A stretch of 64,000 nucleotides of DNA. Source: Physcomitrium patens. Lineage: Eukaryota > Streptophyta > Bryopsida > Funariales > Funariaceae. Location of the stretch: assembly GCF_000002425.4 (NCBI RefSeq), contig NC_037274.1, positions 566,574-630,573 on the forward strand, in the 5' to 3' direction. Below, piece by piece: positions 36,301 to 48,480 of the stretch; position 1 is the stretch's first letter; each line of letters starts with the position of its first letter. The notes below the pieces were generated by a model. The model ran no database searches and was not told the DNA's origin. It saw only the letters and a program-made list of their open reading frames with translations. Position numbers and translations under genes: made by a program.

Positions 36301-37600
36301 CAAGTAAGTAAATCATTTATTTAGGTTGTTAAAACAAATTGGTTAAGCTCCAATTGATGACACCTTGATAGGTAAAATCTTGTTTGTTGTTTCAACTACT
36401 CCTACTTGATATGAATTAATTATCAAGTTTTTGACAAATCAGGTCTTTTTTTTCATCTTTCTAAAATAAAACATATAAAGGTAAAAATCAATAATAAATA
36501 CTTTATCATAATTAAGGACAAATTATATAGATAAAGATTTAATAGAATATTAAGGAGATGTATGATAGATGATAAAATTCCTACCATTCTATGGACATAT
36601 CACAATAGTATATGTTGGGGTCACTTTTTAAGAACCTTAATTGGCCAAAAAATCCTTAAAATTAGCTATTATTGGCCTACATTATTTCAGGCCATGTATA
36701 GATATGCTAAAATCTATGATCCATGCCAATGATATGCAAGGAATAACTTAAAGATGAGCTTATCTCTTCATATATTTCTACCTTTAGTTTCCTTTGAGAA
36801 ATAGAGAATTGATTATATTAGAGAGGTTTATCCCAATTCTATTAATAAAATAATATACATGGTGGTAGCAATCAAATAGTCGATCAAGTAGACTAAGACA
36901 AAGGCAATTAAAACCAATGGTGCCAAGTAAGGTGCCAAATTCCTTTATGAGCAGATTATCATTAGATTTGGATGTCCAAAAATCTTAATTAGTGATAGAA
37001 GGAAATATTTTTTGAATGAAGTAATAAAAGACTTGAATTTACAATTTAAAATTGATCATAGGAAGATTATTTCCTATCACCTTCAAATCAATGGCCATAT
37101 GGAATGGATCAATCAAATTTTAGTTAATATATTCAAAAAAATAGTGTCAATGTCTAAACAAGATTAAAATATATAACTTCCTACAACCTTATAGGCTTAC
37201 AAGATGACATTTGAGGTGACAATTCAAGCAACTCTACTCTCCTTGGTTTATGGCATAGAAGCAATTTTATTAATTGAATTTGAAATTCCTTCTCTTTGGA
37301 TTGCCTTGATAGGAATATTGTCAATTAAAAATTATTTAATCAATAGGCTCAAATGGTTAGAAGGTCTTGATAAAGCTAGAAGATGAAGTACTTAACATTC
37401 ATAAGCAATATAAATAAGAAAAAAAAATTACCTTTGACAAACAACAGAAGGTTAGAATTTTTATGCCTAGCGTATTGGTTCTTTTATAAGATACTAGGAG
37501 ATTAGATTTCTTAGGCAAATTTGATGCCATATGATTGGAATCTTATTTAGTCAAAAAAATCTTTCTAAATAATTTAGTTTAATTACAAATTCTAAATAAA
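33400..37600 (+). mobile_element. Decayed Ty3/gypsy element, Tat-like
   Basis: Across stops and frame changes the plus strand shows a full pol order. A protease block (TIVDRGSRLNIMPI, about 34.0 kb) is followed by the DIFS/WSYKDLK linker at about 35.0 kb typical of the Tat lineage. Reverse transcriptase follows (about 35.14-35.60 kb; SPIVLVKKKN, the FMDGYxGYNQI-type block, FxxAMSYVFLDLLYKS). RNase H contains SRKLNLVEKDYTTTKW and FVDHMAIKYLVNK (36065-36307, the longest open part). Integrase (about 36.6-37.1 kb) has YEQIIIRFGCPKILISDRR and an NGHMEWINQ block, followed by an LVYGIEA tail at about 37.25 kb. Gag is not clearly readable and no LTR pair was found. The sequence is extremely AT-rich, so this is an ancient copy. 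Confidence 0.85.
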
Positions 37601-38660
37601 AATTATTTTTCTACGAGAACTTTGGAAAATAGATGCAAAGAATATAAAATGTGATTTTTATCATACATAAGGCTAAAAATTTTATTCTTAAATTCACTCT
37701 TATTCAATTCTTTAAGTGATGAATCATCAAAATTAGATAGAATTTAGGACTCTAAAACTTTAAAATTTAAGACTAGCAATTGATATATTCATTCATCTTA
37801 TATTCTTTTTAATTAACTCTTTATCAAACATCTCAATTATTCTAAACAAATGAAAAGAATTTTTCATTAGATTCAAAAAATAAAAATAAAAATAGATATT
37901 TGGAAGTGGTGGTTAAGTCTTATTAATCATTCAAAGATTGTAAAATTGTTGGTTAAGTGAAGAATTTTTAATGGACTGTTCCAGATTTAAATTTTGTTGA
38001 AAACAATGGGTTATTTCAATGAATTAGTAATAGCACAAAAAGCACCAATAATAAAAACCTAAAGGCCATGTAAGCCTTATATGGCTTGATGCCATGCTCT
38101 TTTTATGTTGAAAAAGATTCTAGAGTATTAATTTTTTTAAAATTTTTAGTATTTTGTTGTCTTTAAAATCTTAGTCATAAGATAGATTTCAAGTTCTTTC
38201 ATGTTTTTTTGGTAGTGTTCCAGAACAATCCAACTTAATTAAAATATTAAGTGGAAATAGCTCACTCATTCTAATCTTAGAAAAATTGACAACTTCTATA
38301 GCAATGTTACTTCTTAGGTAGTAGATTTTATATAGTCAATTTTAGATTCTTCTCCTTTGTAAGTTGTTCTAAATGGCCATCATGTGTGAGATACATAATT
38401 GACTTACTAATGGTTTTAATATAAAAAAGACATTTATGGTGCCTAAAGTCATTAATTAGGAAATTAATTTAGGAATCAAAGATAAATAACAATTAATAGG
38501 AAGTGGTAGTTAGAATATGTCTTTTATAAAATTCTTTGAGAAAGAATTTAAAAAATAAGTAATTTCTCCTTTAATTTAGCTGATATATATTTAGGACGTT
38601 TTTTATAGCAGATTTATTTCATTAAAAACTTAATTGGATTAGGTGCAAAATGTGAATTTG
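37600..38660. other. AT-rich flank of the Tat-like element
   Basis: No coding signal is visible. This stretch could include the decayed 3' LTR of the preceding element, but I found no matching 5' copy by eye. Confidence 0.4.
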
Positions 38661-38669
38661 AAGTGGCCA

Positions 38670-39323
38670 ATTCAAAAAGAATTAAAAGAAAATAGAAAAA
38701 AATAAAAATAAATAAAGGATAGAAGAAATAGAAGAGAGTAGGGAGAAAAAAATAAAAAGGGAAAAAAAAAAAAAATCAAAAAAGAAACGGAGAAATGAAA
38801 AAGAAAAAGAAAATAAACGGAAGATGGATTGGAGGGCGAAAGGCTGCCCTCGAATTCTGGCAACCTCCCTACAGATAGGGGTCCGGGACGCCCTGGATCC
38901 ACTTTCTTTTGTTCTATTTTTTCTGTTTTCACGAGCTCTGGCGCTCCGGAATGCTGCTTCTTGGCCTCTTGTTTTTGGTTTTCTGGACGTTGCGAACGAT
39001 TCGACTAGGAGGAAAATTTCTTGTGCTTCATGAATTTCAAAGATTGAGTTATTGTGTTGAGAGGTTTGATGAGTCAAATTGTTGCAGCAGCACTTGGAGA
39101 TGCCTACAGCATTGCCTGGTTTTTTCAGTTTCTTCCGTTGTTTTGTGACGCAAGGCAGCTATGATTTCCTAGAGTTGGGAAGAGTGGAAGTGGATGAAGC
39201 TACGAACCTCAATTTTTTCCCTGTGGCGGGCCAAGTTACATCAATGTTATATGCAAAGCTGCGACATTATCAAATCCCTCTTGTCATTGCGTTGCAAAGG
39301 CTATGATACAGCACTTCTTGTGT

Positions 39324-39362
<39 letters not shown>

Positions 39363-39660
39363 TTTTCGTATGGAGCCCAAAGATTGCAGAGTAGACGCAC
39401 TTAGATATTTGTCGGCTATCTGGAGGTGCTGAGGCTAGAGATTTTGGCACTCAGCAGAGTGGTGGATCTAGGCAGCTCAAATTTTTTGTCCTTATTTGTG
39501 TAAGAGGTGCAAAATCACATAGTCGAGAGTCTGCTGAGCTGGGTTGGTCTCGGGTGGCCAACTACAGCCGACCTGACATTGATTGAGTTTGTTCCTCCGC
39601 CGTACCATATCCAACAGCATGCAACAATCTGTCTACTTTTGCGAGTCCAAGATTGGAGGA
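38670..39660. other. GC-balanced island of unknown nature, with T30 tract
   Basis: Between AT-rich relics lies about 1 kb of ordinary composition. Overlapping open frames occur on both strands (the longest is 39077-38682, minus, 131 codons, much of it a Phe/Ser-rich low-complexity tail). None matches a family I recognise. A run of 30 thymines sits at 39329-39358. Candidates are a gene fragment, an element's LTR or a relocated promoter. Confidence 0.5.
39329..39358. repeat. T30 homopolymer
   Basis: Thirty thymines in a row. If this is a poly(A) tail, it belongs to a minus-strand retroposed sequence lying at higher coordinates. No such sequence could be delimited. Confidence 0.8.
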
Positions 39661-40504
39661 ATTAGAGTGTGTATCATTCATTGAAGGTTGTTGCGGCATA
39701 GGTTTTTTTTTACAGTCATTGCATCTTGTTGGATCTCCCATGATCTACCAAAAAAACAAAACTATTGAGTTAAATCAAAATTCATTCTTGTTATTAAACT
39801 TTCTTAATATTTCCAATGCATGCATGATATGCATTACATAGATGAATTTCTCTCTAACATAGTGATTTACTCGAATTTAGTGATTTAGGTTAAAATTGGA
39901 TGAATTAGGATTGAAAAAGATAATTAATTATTGAAATTGGATGAATTTTCATTTGTAGATAAAAATTCATTTACATTGAAAAATTATTAGAAGGAGGTTC
40001 AAATTTAAATAAAATTCATTTAATAAAATTAAAAAATTAAAAATAAACCAATATAAAAATAAAATAAAATAAAATAAATAATAATTTCTTAAGTGTATGT
40101 GATTTTAATATTATTCTAAGGCTTATATTGTGGATTGTGATTGCTTGAGTGTAAATTTAATTGTTAAATTGGTTAAATTCTCTTAATAAGAAGTAAGAAT
40201 TTTTTTTATTTAATCTCTCATAAGTTAATTAGTAGTTATGAATTAGATGAAACCACCTACTAGGATGGTTGTTTTATTTCACAACTCATATATTATTAAA
40301 ATTCTTAGACATGAAATAAAAAATTAATCAATAATTGTTAGAATATTTAGGTAATTAAATTGTTATAAACTAGAATAGGCTTCCAAGTAGTAGAGGTTAA
40401 TTTTAGTTCACAAGCTTCTAGCTTATTAATTACATGCTATTTGAAGTAAAAAAGTGAGTCAAATTCCTCAACTTTAGTAATTTTAGAATCTACTACCTCT
40501 TGAC

Positions 40505-41530
40505 CATTGTTCTCTAGCCTTAGAATACTAAAATTTCCATGAAAATCCTATTGAATTGCAAGGCATATACCAAAAAACCTTACTAAAGTGTTGAAGTCTA
40601 TAGCCTAGCTTAGAAAAAAATGATGTTGTCTCTCAATGATATCATAAGTAATTGTAATGCTAGTTAAAAAGACCACATCATTTTTTTATTTTTTTATTTT
40701 TATTTTTTTGTTGGGATTAGATTTTTTATAGGTTTGAGAATTAACATCTCAATCCATACCAAATCCACGTGCTCAAAATGAAAATGATGCTAGAATTATT
40801 ATAAAGATAAGAAATATACTACAAAGTTTTGCGAGTGTATTAATCAAAAGAAGAAATAATTCATTAGTCTTATGAAAACCAAATAAATTTAGTAATAATC
40901 TAAGATATCATTAACATGGTACTCAAGAAGTTGTTTAATTTTAGAATTTTTTATAAGCATGTGAAATAAGTTCAAATTACTTTAAATCAAATGAGATCAA
41001 TAGATATAAAAGTCCAAAGCCACAATATCCACAAAGGTTGGAAGATTAAAGAATTGATTAATATATTGAGTAGATTCTAATACTTGTATATAAGTGTCAT
41101 CTAATAGAGATACATTTTCAAAATTGTACCCAAGTACATAAACTACCATTTTATAAGCCACATGAAATCCATAAATAAATTAGATCAAAAGTCATTCAAT
41201 CCTTGACTTACTCCAATACATGAATGACCTTAACAAGACCATCTAGAAATCAATCAATTAATCAATTTTGCCTAATTTCTTCAAATCCTCATTACTAATG
41301 AAAGTGATATCTTAAGAGAGTTAGTTAAAATAATCAAAAATAGTAAAATATTATATTTACTGAAGATACAAAATCAACAACCTTTCAAGATGATATTTGA
41401 CTACTTAATTAGGTATAATTCTAATATCCACATGAATTTACTATCTAATAATATATCCAATATTTAATGTTGCTGCTAAACTTATATTGTTGCCTACAAA
41501 AAGTTCTATAAGAATAATATTCTAATCTGA
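40505..41530 (-). pseudogene. Retroelement-borne cytosine-5 DNA methyltransferase remnant
   Basis: Minus-strand fragments follow the order of a C5 methyltransferase. Motif I-like LIELFVGNNISLAATL lies at about 41.52-41.46 kb. Then come DITFISNEDLKKLGKID (about 41.31 kb) and the motif IV region WSC*GHSCIGVSQGLND (about 41.25-41.20 kb), where Ser stands for the Pro and a stop for the Gln of the catalytic Pro-Cys-Gln. Motif VI FENV is at about 41.12 kb. The C-terminal GMD*DVNSQTYKKSNPN is at about 40.77-40.72 kb, and AIDFNTLVRFFGICLAI at about 40.60-40.53 kb resembles the closing LGQAMD-type block. The domain is broken by many stops and frame changes. The substitutions at motif IV (Pro to Ser, Gln to stop, probably Arg to Cys) are all explained by C-to-T change. 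Identification rests on recalled similarity to methyltransferase domains in retrotransposons, not on an alignment. Confidence 0.7.
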
Positions 41531-41695
41531 TAGATGTCAATAAATAGGTTGAACAAAGGTAGGTAATAAATAAGAGTTTAATAACTTCAATATATTTAAT
41601 AAAGATACAATCTTTTTATAGTATTAGAAAAGTTCTACATAAATTTTTTAAAGAAGAGATAGATTCATCTAGTGTCTTGCTTAAACTTCTAAATT

Positions 41696-42271
41696 TCATA
41701 GATTATTTGGTCTTACAAAATTAGATATAAATGTTAATATTTCTTCTAATAGAACTAGTTCATAAGACAAATCAAATGCCAATGTACTATAATCAAATAA
41801 AGTTTTTGTCAACATAATCATGGTAGTTGCTACAAATATAACTAAAATGAATTCTTTTCTTCTATCATTAGTAGACCATCTTAGTCTAATCCATGTTTCT
41901 TTAGTCCAATTATAGAGATTCAAATTGAATAGATAAAGTATATATTGACCAATTAAAATATCATAGTTGATGTCACTAGTTATTGCACACTTTAGAGACA
42001 ACTATGAATAAACTGATCCAGATTGAGTACAAAATATTAATTGCAATGACTTCTTCGTATAGCCAATAAATTATTCTATAGTAAAAAGACAAGGCTTTAG
42101 GTCTATAGGACTAAAACCTAATAATTGAAGAAGTTGCTTACTAATCATAATTGATTGAGCTCTACAATCCATCATAACATATAAAGATGTAGCATGAATG
42201 GTATTGCTACTCATATAGCTAACAACAAATATGTTGTTATCATTAGCTAATAATATAACTATTAGATACAA
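41696..42271 (-). pseudogene. Aspartic protease remnant of the methyltransferase element
   Basis: Two open pieces (42271-42071 and 42001-41696) separated by a short break belong to one retropepsin-like region. The catalytic position reads MMDCRAQSIMIS; Cys-Arg replaces the Ser/Thr-Gly after the Asp. Downstream NYDILIGQYILY matches the conserved DILxG flap-side block. It lies directly before the methyltransferase remnant on the same strand, tying the two together. Confidence 0.7.
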
Positions 42272-44399
42272 ATTTTGACATTTCTAAGAAGGTCTAGCTA
42301 TAACATCAGACAAAAATACTACTTCTATAGCCAATTGTACCTCACTTAAAGGATTTATATTTATTTTCTTCAAATGATCTTCATCAAATATGGCAATAGT
42401 TTCACCTACAAGCTTATCAAAGATATGAATATCAAAAAAAGAAAATTTCAATAAATTCTTATGTTACTTTAATGGGCTAAGAAATCACTCAAAGATGGTA
42501 AAATAATAAATTAGAATGACTATTGCTAAAGATAAGAGGACTAAAAAGTCTTGAAGTAAATTTACTAATACTTATAGTTGCAAGCTTTGCTTGCAACTTA
42601 GCCAAATCCTCCTCTCTTGAAGGCTTTGTGATTACTTAAGCATCATATAAAGTTGATATAAATACTTTACTTCCAATATTCTACCAATTAATTAAAAGTC
42701 CCTTCTAGATTTAAATTTTGGAGTTAAAAAAATTAATTTAAAAAAATATGTATATTTAATATTTTATAAGCCAAAGTATGTATCATATCTTTAATACTAG
42801 TATTTTCATGTAGTGTTGAAGTTGAAATGAAAGGTCTTGCTATAGAATTAATATTTGTAAGGCCAAATGATAAAAACAATTGTACATGAGTACTAAGATC
42901 TCTACAATTATTTGTACAACAAAATAAAGTTTTTAGTGCCTCACTTGTTATAGGTGCCATATCTTTAGTTGTTATTAGATACGTGTAAGAGTTGCAACTA
43001 CTATCTGTCTTGATACACCAAATATATAATTTTTTGGAAAAAAAAACTTATTCTATTTTTAGAATTTATATAAAATCCATAGTCTTGGCCTAATAATACT
43101 ATATTATTGAATCTCTTTTTTAACTCAATAATTTTTGCTTCTAACACTTTTTTTTTTATATCAAAAATAGACTACTTGTGTAGATATAATATGAAACAAT
43201 TATCTTCATTGTGGTTAAGTTTACCACAATGAATACACTTTAATTATTTTTTTTTGGATTTATCTCCTATCTTAGCTATTTTTAGTTTTAATTTAAGCTT
43301 CTTTGTATGTAAAGTTTTCTTCTTCATAGAATAATTGGATTCATTTTTGATACAATGAGATTTATCACACCTCCAACAATGGATAGTTCTTTTAGGTTGA
43401 GTTTCTGTCAAGCTACTTATAATAGTTGTAATCTTCTTAGGCCTAGATACATCTATCATCTAAGCTACCATATCAATAGAATAATGATGATAATATGCCT
43501 TATCAAATACTTATTCAAATATTTCCTTACTATCATAGTTGAAAATAATTCTCAATGTAGCTAACTTCAAGGGTCTTTTGTCAATCTTAAATAAGAAGAT
43601 CTTGACAAGTTGGCTCTTAGCAAATACATCTCCCGACTCTATTGCAAATCAAGCTAAATAAAAACATGGTATGTATACTATCTTTTTTTTTATGTTTGAA
43701 GTCTTGAATGTATTGCATTTGATCATACCTAAAACCTCCATATTCATGCTCCAAGTATTTAATAAACATTAAAATAAGTTCAAATAATGGTGGCTCTTAT
43801 ATTACAAATATTATTACCTTTATTACTTGAAACATTCTTCAGAAAGTAGATAAAGTATTAACTAAAAATTAATTATTCATTTTTCTTTGGTGTCTTCTAA
43901 AGATATATCTTCTCTTTAGATTGGAACTTTTTTCTTCAACATAAACATTAAACATAAAGTAGCATCCTCCTTAAGAGTTGAAATAAGTTCTATTTATATT
44001 TCTCAATAATGCTTTACTTCTCACAACTCAAGTAAGTGTTCCTCATTCTATCTTCTATGGGTTTAGAGTGCCTCATATTACAAGAATTGTAGTAGGAGCT
44101 CAAAGGCATACCATTCATTGAAAATAGGGGACTTTTGATGCTTCTCTTTCATCTACATTTAAAATCTAAGCTTCCAATTCTGCAAAGAAATGCTTGTAAT
44201 TCTTATTGAAAATTGATCTTTTACCATGCTGTGAGAATTATCTTCCACCTAATAAAATATATCCACCACTAAGATCAAAAGCCTCCTAATGATATCAAAT
44301 ATTGAAACAAGTTGAAAAACCTTATCAATATCTACTATTAGCCTTTAGTCTTTGGTATAGTCACTATTCAAGTAGTTTGGTAAAAGAGATCGATAACAT

Positions 44400-45307
44400 T
44401 GAATCATAGTATACACCATAAAAAGAAATTAATTAGGTATCTTCAACTATCTAAAGGCTAAAAGAATAACCTGCACCTACAAATACCACCAAGCTTTGTA
44501 GTTCTTTAATCATCACCTTTGAATGACTACAAGTCCAATATACATACAAATAGTAGAGTCTTACTAGCCATCAATCCAACCTCATCCCTATGCTATATCT
44601 ATCAACATAAATTAGTACAAATATAAAATAAGAAAACCACATAAAATCTTTAAGAATAATATTTATAATTAGAAAAAGGTACCAAAAATAAAATCTAAAA
44701 ATCTACATTAGATCCTCATCTCAAACAATAGAGAAGTGGAAATCAAAATTCAACCAAAGCAATCAGCACTTGCCTACAATTAATGATCAAAAATTGCAAA
44801 ACTTGTTGACAATAACAAATAATTGTAAAAAAATGAAATTTAGAGAACAGGAAAAAAATCAAAAACTCACTTAGAAAGCCATTGGTATTTAATAAATGCT
44901 ACTTTAATACTCCAAATAATCTCCACTTTAAAAACCAAGAATGCCAATGAATTTTTTAGGTCTCTTTTATGTAAAATTGATTAAATAATGATAAAATCTG
45001 GACTCTATATGCACTTAAAGTGAGCTTCTAAACTTAATACTTAAGAATTTTGAACATTTTTTTTTTAATTTTTTAATTTTTAATGATCTTATGACCATAT
45101 AATAGGCCTATGACTACTTTGGCTCTATGACCATATTTATCCTATTATTGTGGTCCTATAACAATGTAGCCCTATAATTGAAGGTCTTATAGTTACAAAT
45201 GTCTATCACCATGGGATCAAATGACAATGTAGCCCTATCATCATGTGATGTGGATTCCCTTTGCTTATTACCACAAGTTGGTGACTACCATCACAAGCTA
45301 CCATAAA

Positions 45308-45339
<32 letters not shown>

Positions 45340-46300
45340 CCTCACATAATTTTGTGTATATAACTTGTATATAATTTGTATATTATGCCAAATATCGTAC
45401 AACACAAAGATTATATTCTTCTAATGAAGTCTTTGTGCTAAAATTGATAAGCTCAATATACTGCACTCAATGACTTCAATGTGCCATACCAAATGACTAC
45501 ATTACACCATCCAATACACAATGCAACAAAAAAGATAATAAAAAATAACAAACCATACCTCTGCACATTGAAATCCTATGCTTTAAAATCCTAACATCAC
45601 ACCTAGATTTCACCTCAAAACCCTACAACTCTTGACAACATTGTGACCTTGTATTCTCCCACTTAATTCTGTACTATAACTTATTTCAATATACTTTACT
45701 TAGTAAAGTAACATATTGTTTATATTGTAATCTTATCTTACATAATATTATCTACTAAATTGCTCTCATGCCATAGCATATTTTCATATAATACCACAAC
45801 TTTGGTAATAGCCAACATTATAATTGTATTCTAGTACCTATTGTAATATATCAATATTTGGCGTAGTTAGATTTTGGTGCCTGATGTAATAATATCTAAA
45901 ACCAAGTAGCAAAAATAAACCAAAATTACAAGATTTTTTTTTAATTTTTTTTTTTATTCTTATTTTTTTATTCTTATCTACTTCAATTTAACTTGACACA
46001 CTATAAATTGAAGAGAAGGAAAAGTTCTTGTGAAGTGAAATATTAAAAATCTATAACAAATTAAATTAAGCTATCTTTTATATCACAAAGAAGAAATTTA
46101 AGAATGCAAGTGTGAAAATAGAAAAAATCCTAAATTATACTAAAACATCTAAATCATCATAGCTATGTTAAACCTTACAACAAGTTCTCTCCCTCAAATC
46201 TTTTGTAAGATTTGACTTGATATGAATGTCAAGTCAAGGATTTTTTTCCACTTAAGTAAATAAATCTTAGTTGACATTAACAAAGTTAGCTAATAAAAAA
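44400..46300. other. AT-rich interval with short repeats and T30 tract
   Basis: No coding signal is visible. From 45.08 to 45.25 kb short motifs recur (TATGACCATAT-like units and CAATGTAGCCCTAT at about 45154 and 45221), which may be part of a decayed LTR. A run of 30 thymines occupies 45310-45339. Confidence 0.45.
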
Positions 46301-46365
46301 CTATTAATGGATAAAAAACTATTAACCAAACTAAATTATATACATTTGATGAGATTTGGTAGCCA

Positions 46366-47140
46366 ATGCCATATGACGTGACATATTATATATTAGTAGT
46401 GATATTGAGAATAAGATCTCTAAATGAATTGAAATTGCAAATGGTCACATCTATTCTATTGGAACTAGAGTCTTATGACAAAGATGCAAAACTAACCTCA
46501 AAAAGAATATTGGCAGCAAATAATAAATCCAAATCACATTTTTATAATCATAATAGCAAAAGGCATTTGCATGACCATAAGAAGAATGCCAAATATATGT
46601 ATTATAGCAAAAAAATCTACTATGAAAGAGATTAATGGACAAAAAGATAAAAATTAATAAAAGTTGAAAAAAACTTTTTTAAACAAGCTAATACAATAGA
46701 CAACAAGAATTCTAATACAAATAATGAATGTAAATTTGTAGCTACATTCTCTATTATTATAAGTGATAAAGAGTGGTATATTGACTTAGATGCTTCTCAA
46801 TATATGACGTGCAATCAAAGTTGGTATTTAAATTATAAAAATCTCATATCCAATCCTAAGATTTATTTAGAAGTTAATATATGACTTGCAATCAAAAAAA
46901 ATAATAAGATTTATTTTAAGATTATAAATAATATTAAAAAAGATATGAATGATATTTTACATGTATAAATGATATACATGCAAAATATCATAAGGACTTT
47001 CTATAAACTTATTATTTATCAAATCACAAATCAAAGTTATGAAGTGAATTTTAAAGCAAATGCTTGTCTTAAAGAATGCAACAATACTATCATCAAAGAT
47101 GTTAGATTAGAGAAATCATATAATTTATTAGGCTCTTTTG

Positions 47141-47172
<32 letters not shown>

Positions 47173-48480
47173 TCATTAATTTCTAAGGCAAAACAAAATT
47201 CAAACAAGATTGATCTATAGAATCAATAATTTGGTGATTTTGGCATTTTCAACTTAAAGAAATTACATACAGATGATATGACTATGCATTTGAATTTAGG
47301 CAAGTATACAAAGCTAGAATTTTTTAAAATATGTATTTATAGAAAATAATATTGTGATGCTTTTCTAATATAAGGTGATATATGTACAACAAAACTTTTG
47401 GAATTGATATATTTCAATATAAAGGATCCTATAAGAACTATATTATATAGAAGAGCAAAATAATTTATTAATTCTATTGATGATTTTTTTAAAAAGTCTT
47501 TTATATATTTCATCAATCAAAAGCCAAAAGTTTTGGAAAATTTCAAAAAAATTAAGGCTTTAATTAAGAAGCAAATTGGCTTATAGATTTAAAAATTATA
47601 CAATAACAATAGTGGTGAATGTACATCCAAAGCTTTAAAGAAATTTTATAAAAAAATGGAATTGAATGATAATTTTCTATATTTTATGTACCTTAATAAA
47701 ATGTATATCTATACTTGTAGGAGAAAAAATACCTAAAGAAATATAGCTTGGTATAAAATCTTGAGTCTAATACCTTCATAATTTTAGATGTGTTGCCTAT
47801 ACTTATATTCTTAATAAAATAATACAAAAAACTTGATTCCAAAAGCAAAAAAAAAAAAAAATTGGCTATATTGAAGATATAAAGTACTATCATCTTTATT
47901 ACATTGAAAATTACTCAATCATCAAGAATAATGATATTAATTTTATTGAATATAAAAATAGTAAGAAAAAAATAATAATTTTAGAAATTTCTAATAATAA
48001 GTCTTTAAAAATAATGGTTAAAATTGAATCTTTAGACATTACATTTGACTTTGAGAATAAAAGTGACAATATAGTAGAAGATTTAGAAAATGGCAATGGT
48101 CAACAATGTTCTAATTTCAAATCCTTCATCTTTAATAAAGAAGATTTGATTGCAAGCTTATACACTTTGTCATCAACAAATTGATGCAACTATACTATAG
48201 TCTACAATAATATGGGACTTCTTTTTAAGACAAAAGTTTACTTAGCCAAAAGATTTGAAATAAAAGTTTTGAAAGAAATCCATTATATTTTAAGCAAGCA
48301 GGTTGTAAGAGATTGAAGAAATCATATAATTTATCTTAGTCAACAAAAATACTTGAAAAATATTCTTAAAAGGTTTGACATAGAAGATTATAAACCTTTG
48401 ATTATATCTCTAGATTCTAACATTAAATTGTTAAGAAAGATGAGTCCATAGACTCTTAACAAAATTGAAGCAATAAAAGA
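46366..48480 (+). mobile_element. Decayed Ty1/copia element with internal deletion
   Basis: The plus strand shows a copia polyprotein in order. The gag tail with a degraded knuckle (YMYYSKKIYYERD, 46366-46635) is followed by the protease EWYIDLDASQYMTCNQSW at about 46.77-46.83 kb; Leu-Asp replaces Ser-Gly of the expected DSGAS. After it come a GAG-pre-integrase region and integrase fragments (TKLLELIYFNIKDPIRT, FINSIDDFFKKSFIYF, NNNSGECTSKALKKFYKK, 47.38-47.67 kb). The RT C-terminus then appears as KEIHYILSKQVVRD and IYLSQQKYLKNILKRF (48.27-48.38 kb). Most of the RT between these is missing, so a deletion is likely. An A30 tract interrupts the region at 47141-47170. The sequence to about 49.1 kb may be the 3' LTR; no matching 5' copy was seen. 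Confidence 0.8.
47141..47170. repeat. A30 homopolymer inside copia coding region
   Basis: Thirty adenines read as a lysine run between the protease and GAG-pre-integrase parts of the decayed copia element. The flanking frame continues, so this is expansion inside a former coding sequence and not a poly(A) tail at an element end. Confidence 0.8.

Larger units (their letters stand above)
40400..44400 (-). mobile_element. Decayed gag-protease-cytosine methyltransferase element
   Basis: Reading the minus strand from high to low coordinates, a retroelement gag is visible near 43.74-43.45 kb (YGGFRYDQMQYIQDFKHKKK, then a degenerate knuckle HCWRCDKSHCIKNE). An aspartic-protease region follows at 42271-41696 (YVMMDCRAQSIMISKQLLQL, where relatives have D-[ST]-G-A; then NYDILIGQYILY and NWTKETWIRLRWS). 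A cytosine-5 methyltransferase domain follows (about 41.53-40.5 kb, annotated separately). No reverse transcriptase or integrase is found below 40.5 kb, so the element is truncated, or its polymerase lay elsewhere or has decayed. Gag and protease show this was a retroelement and not a host methyltransferase gene. Boundaries are approximate and no LTRs were found. Confidence 0.7.
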
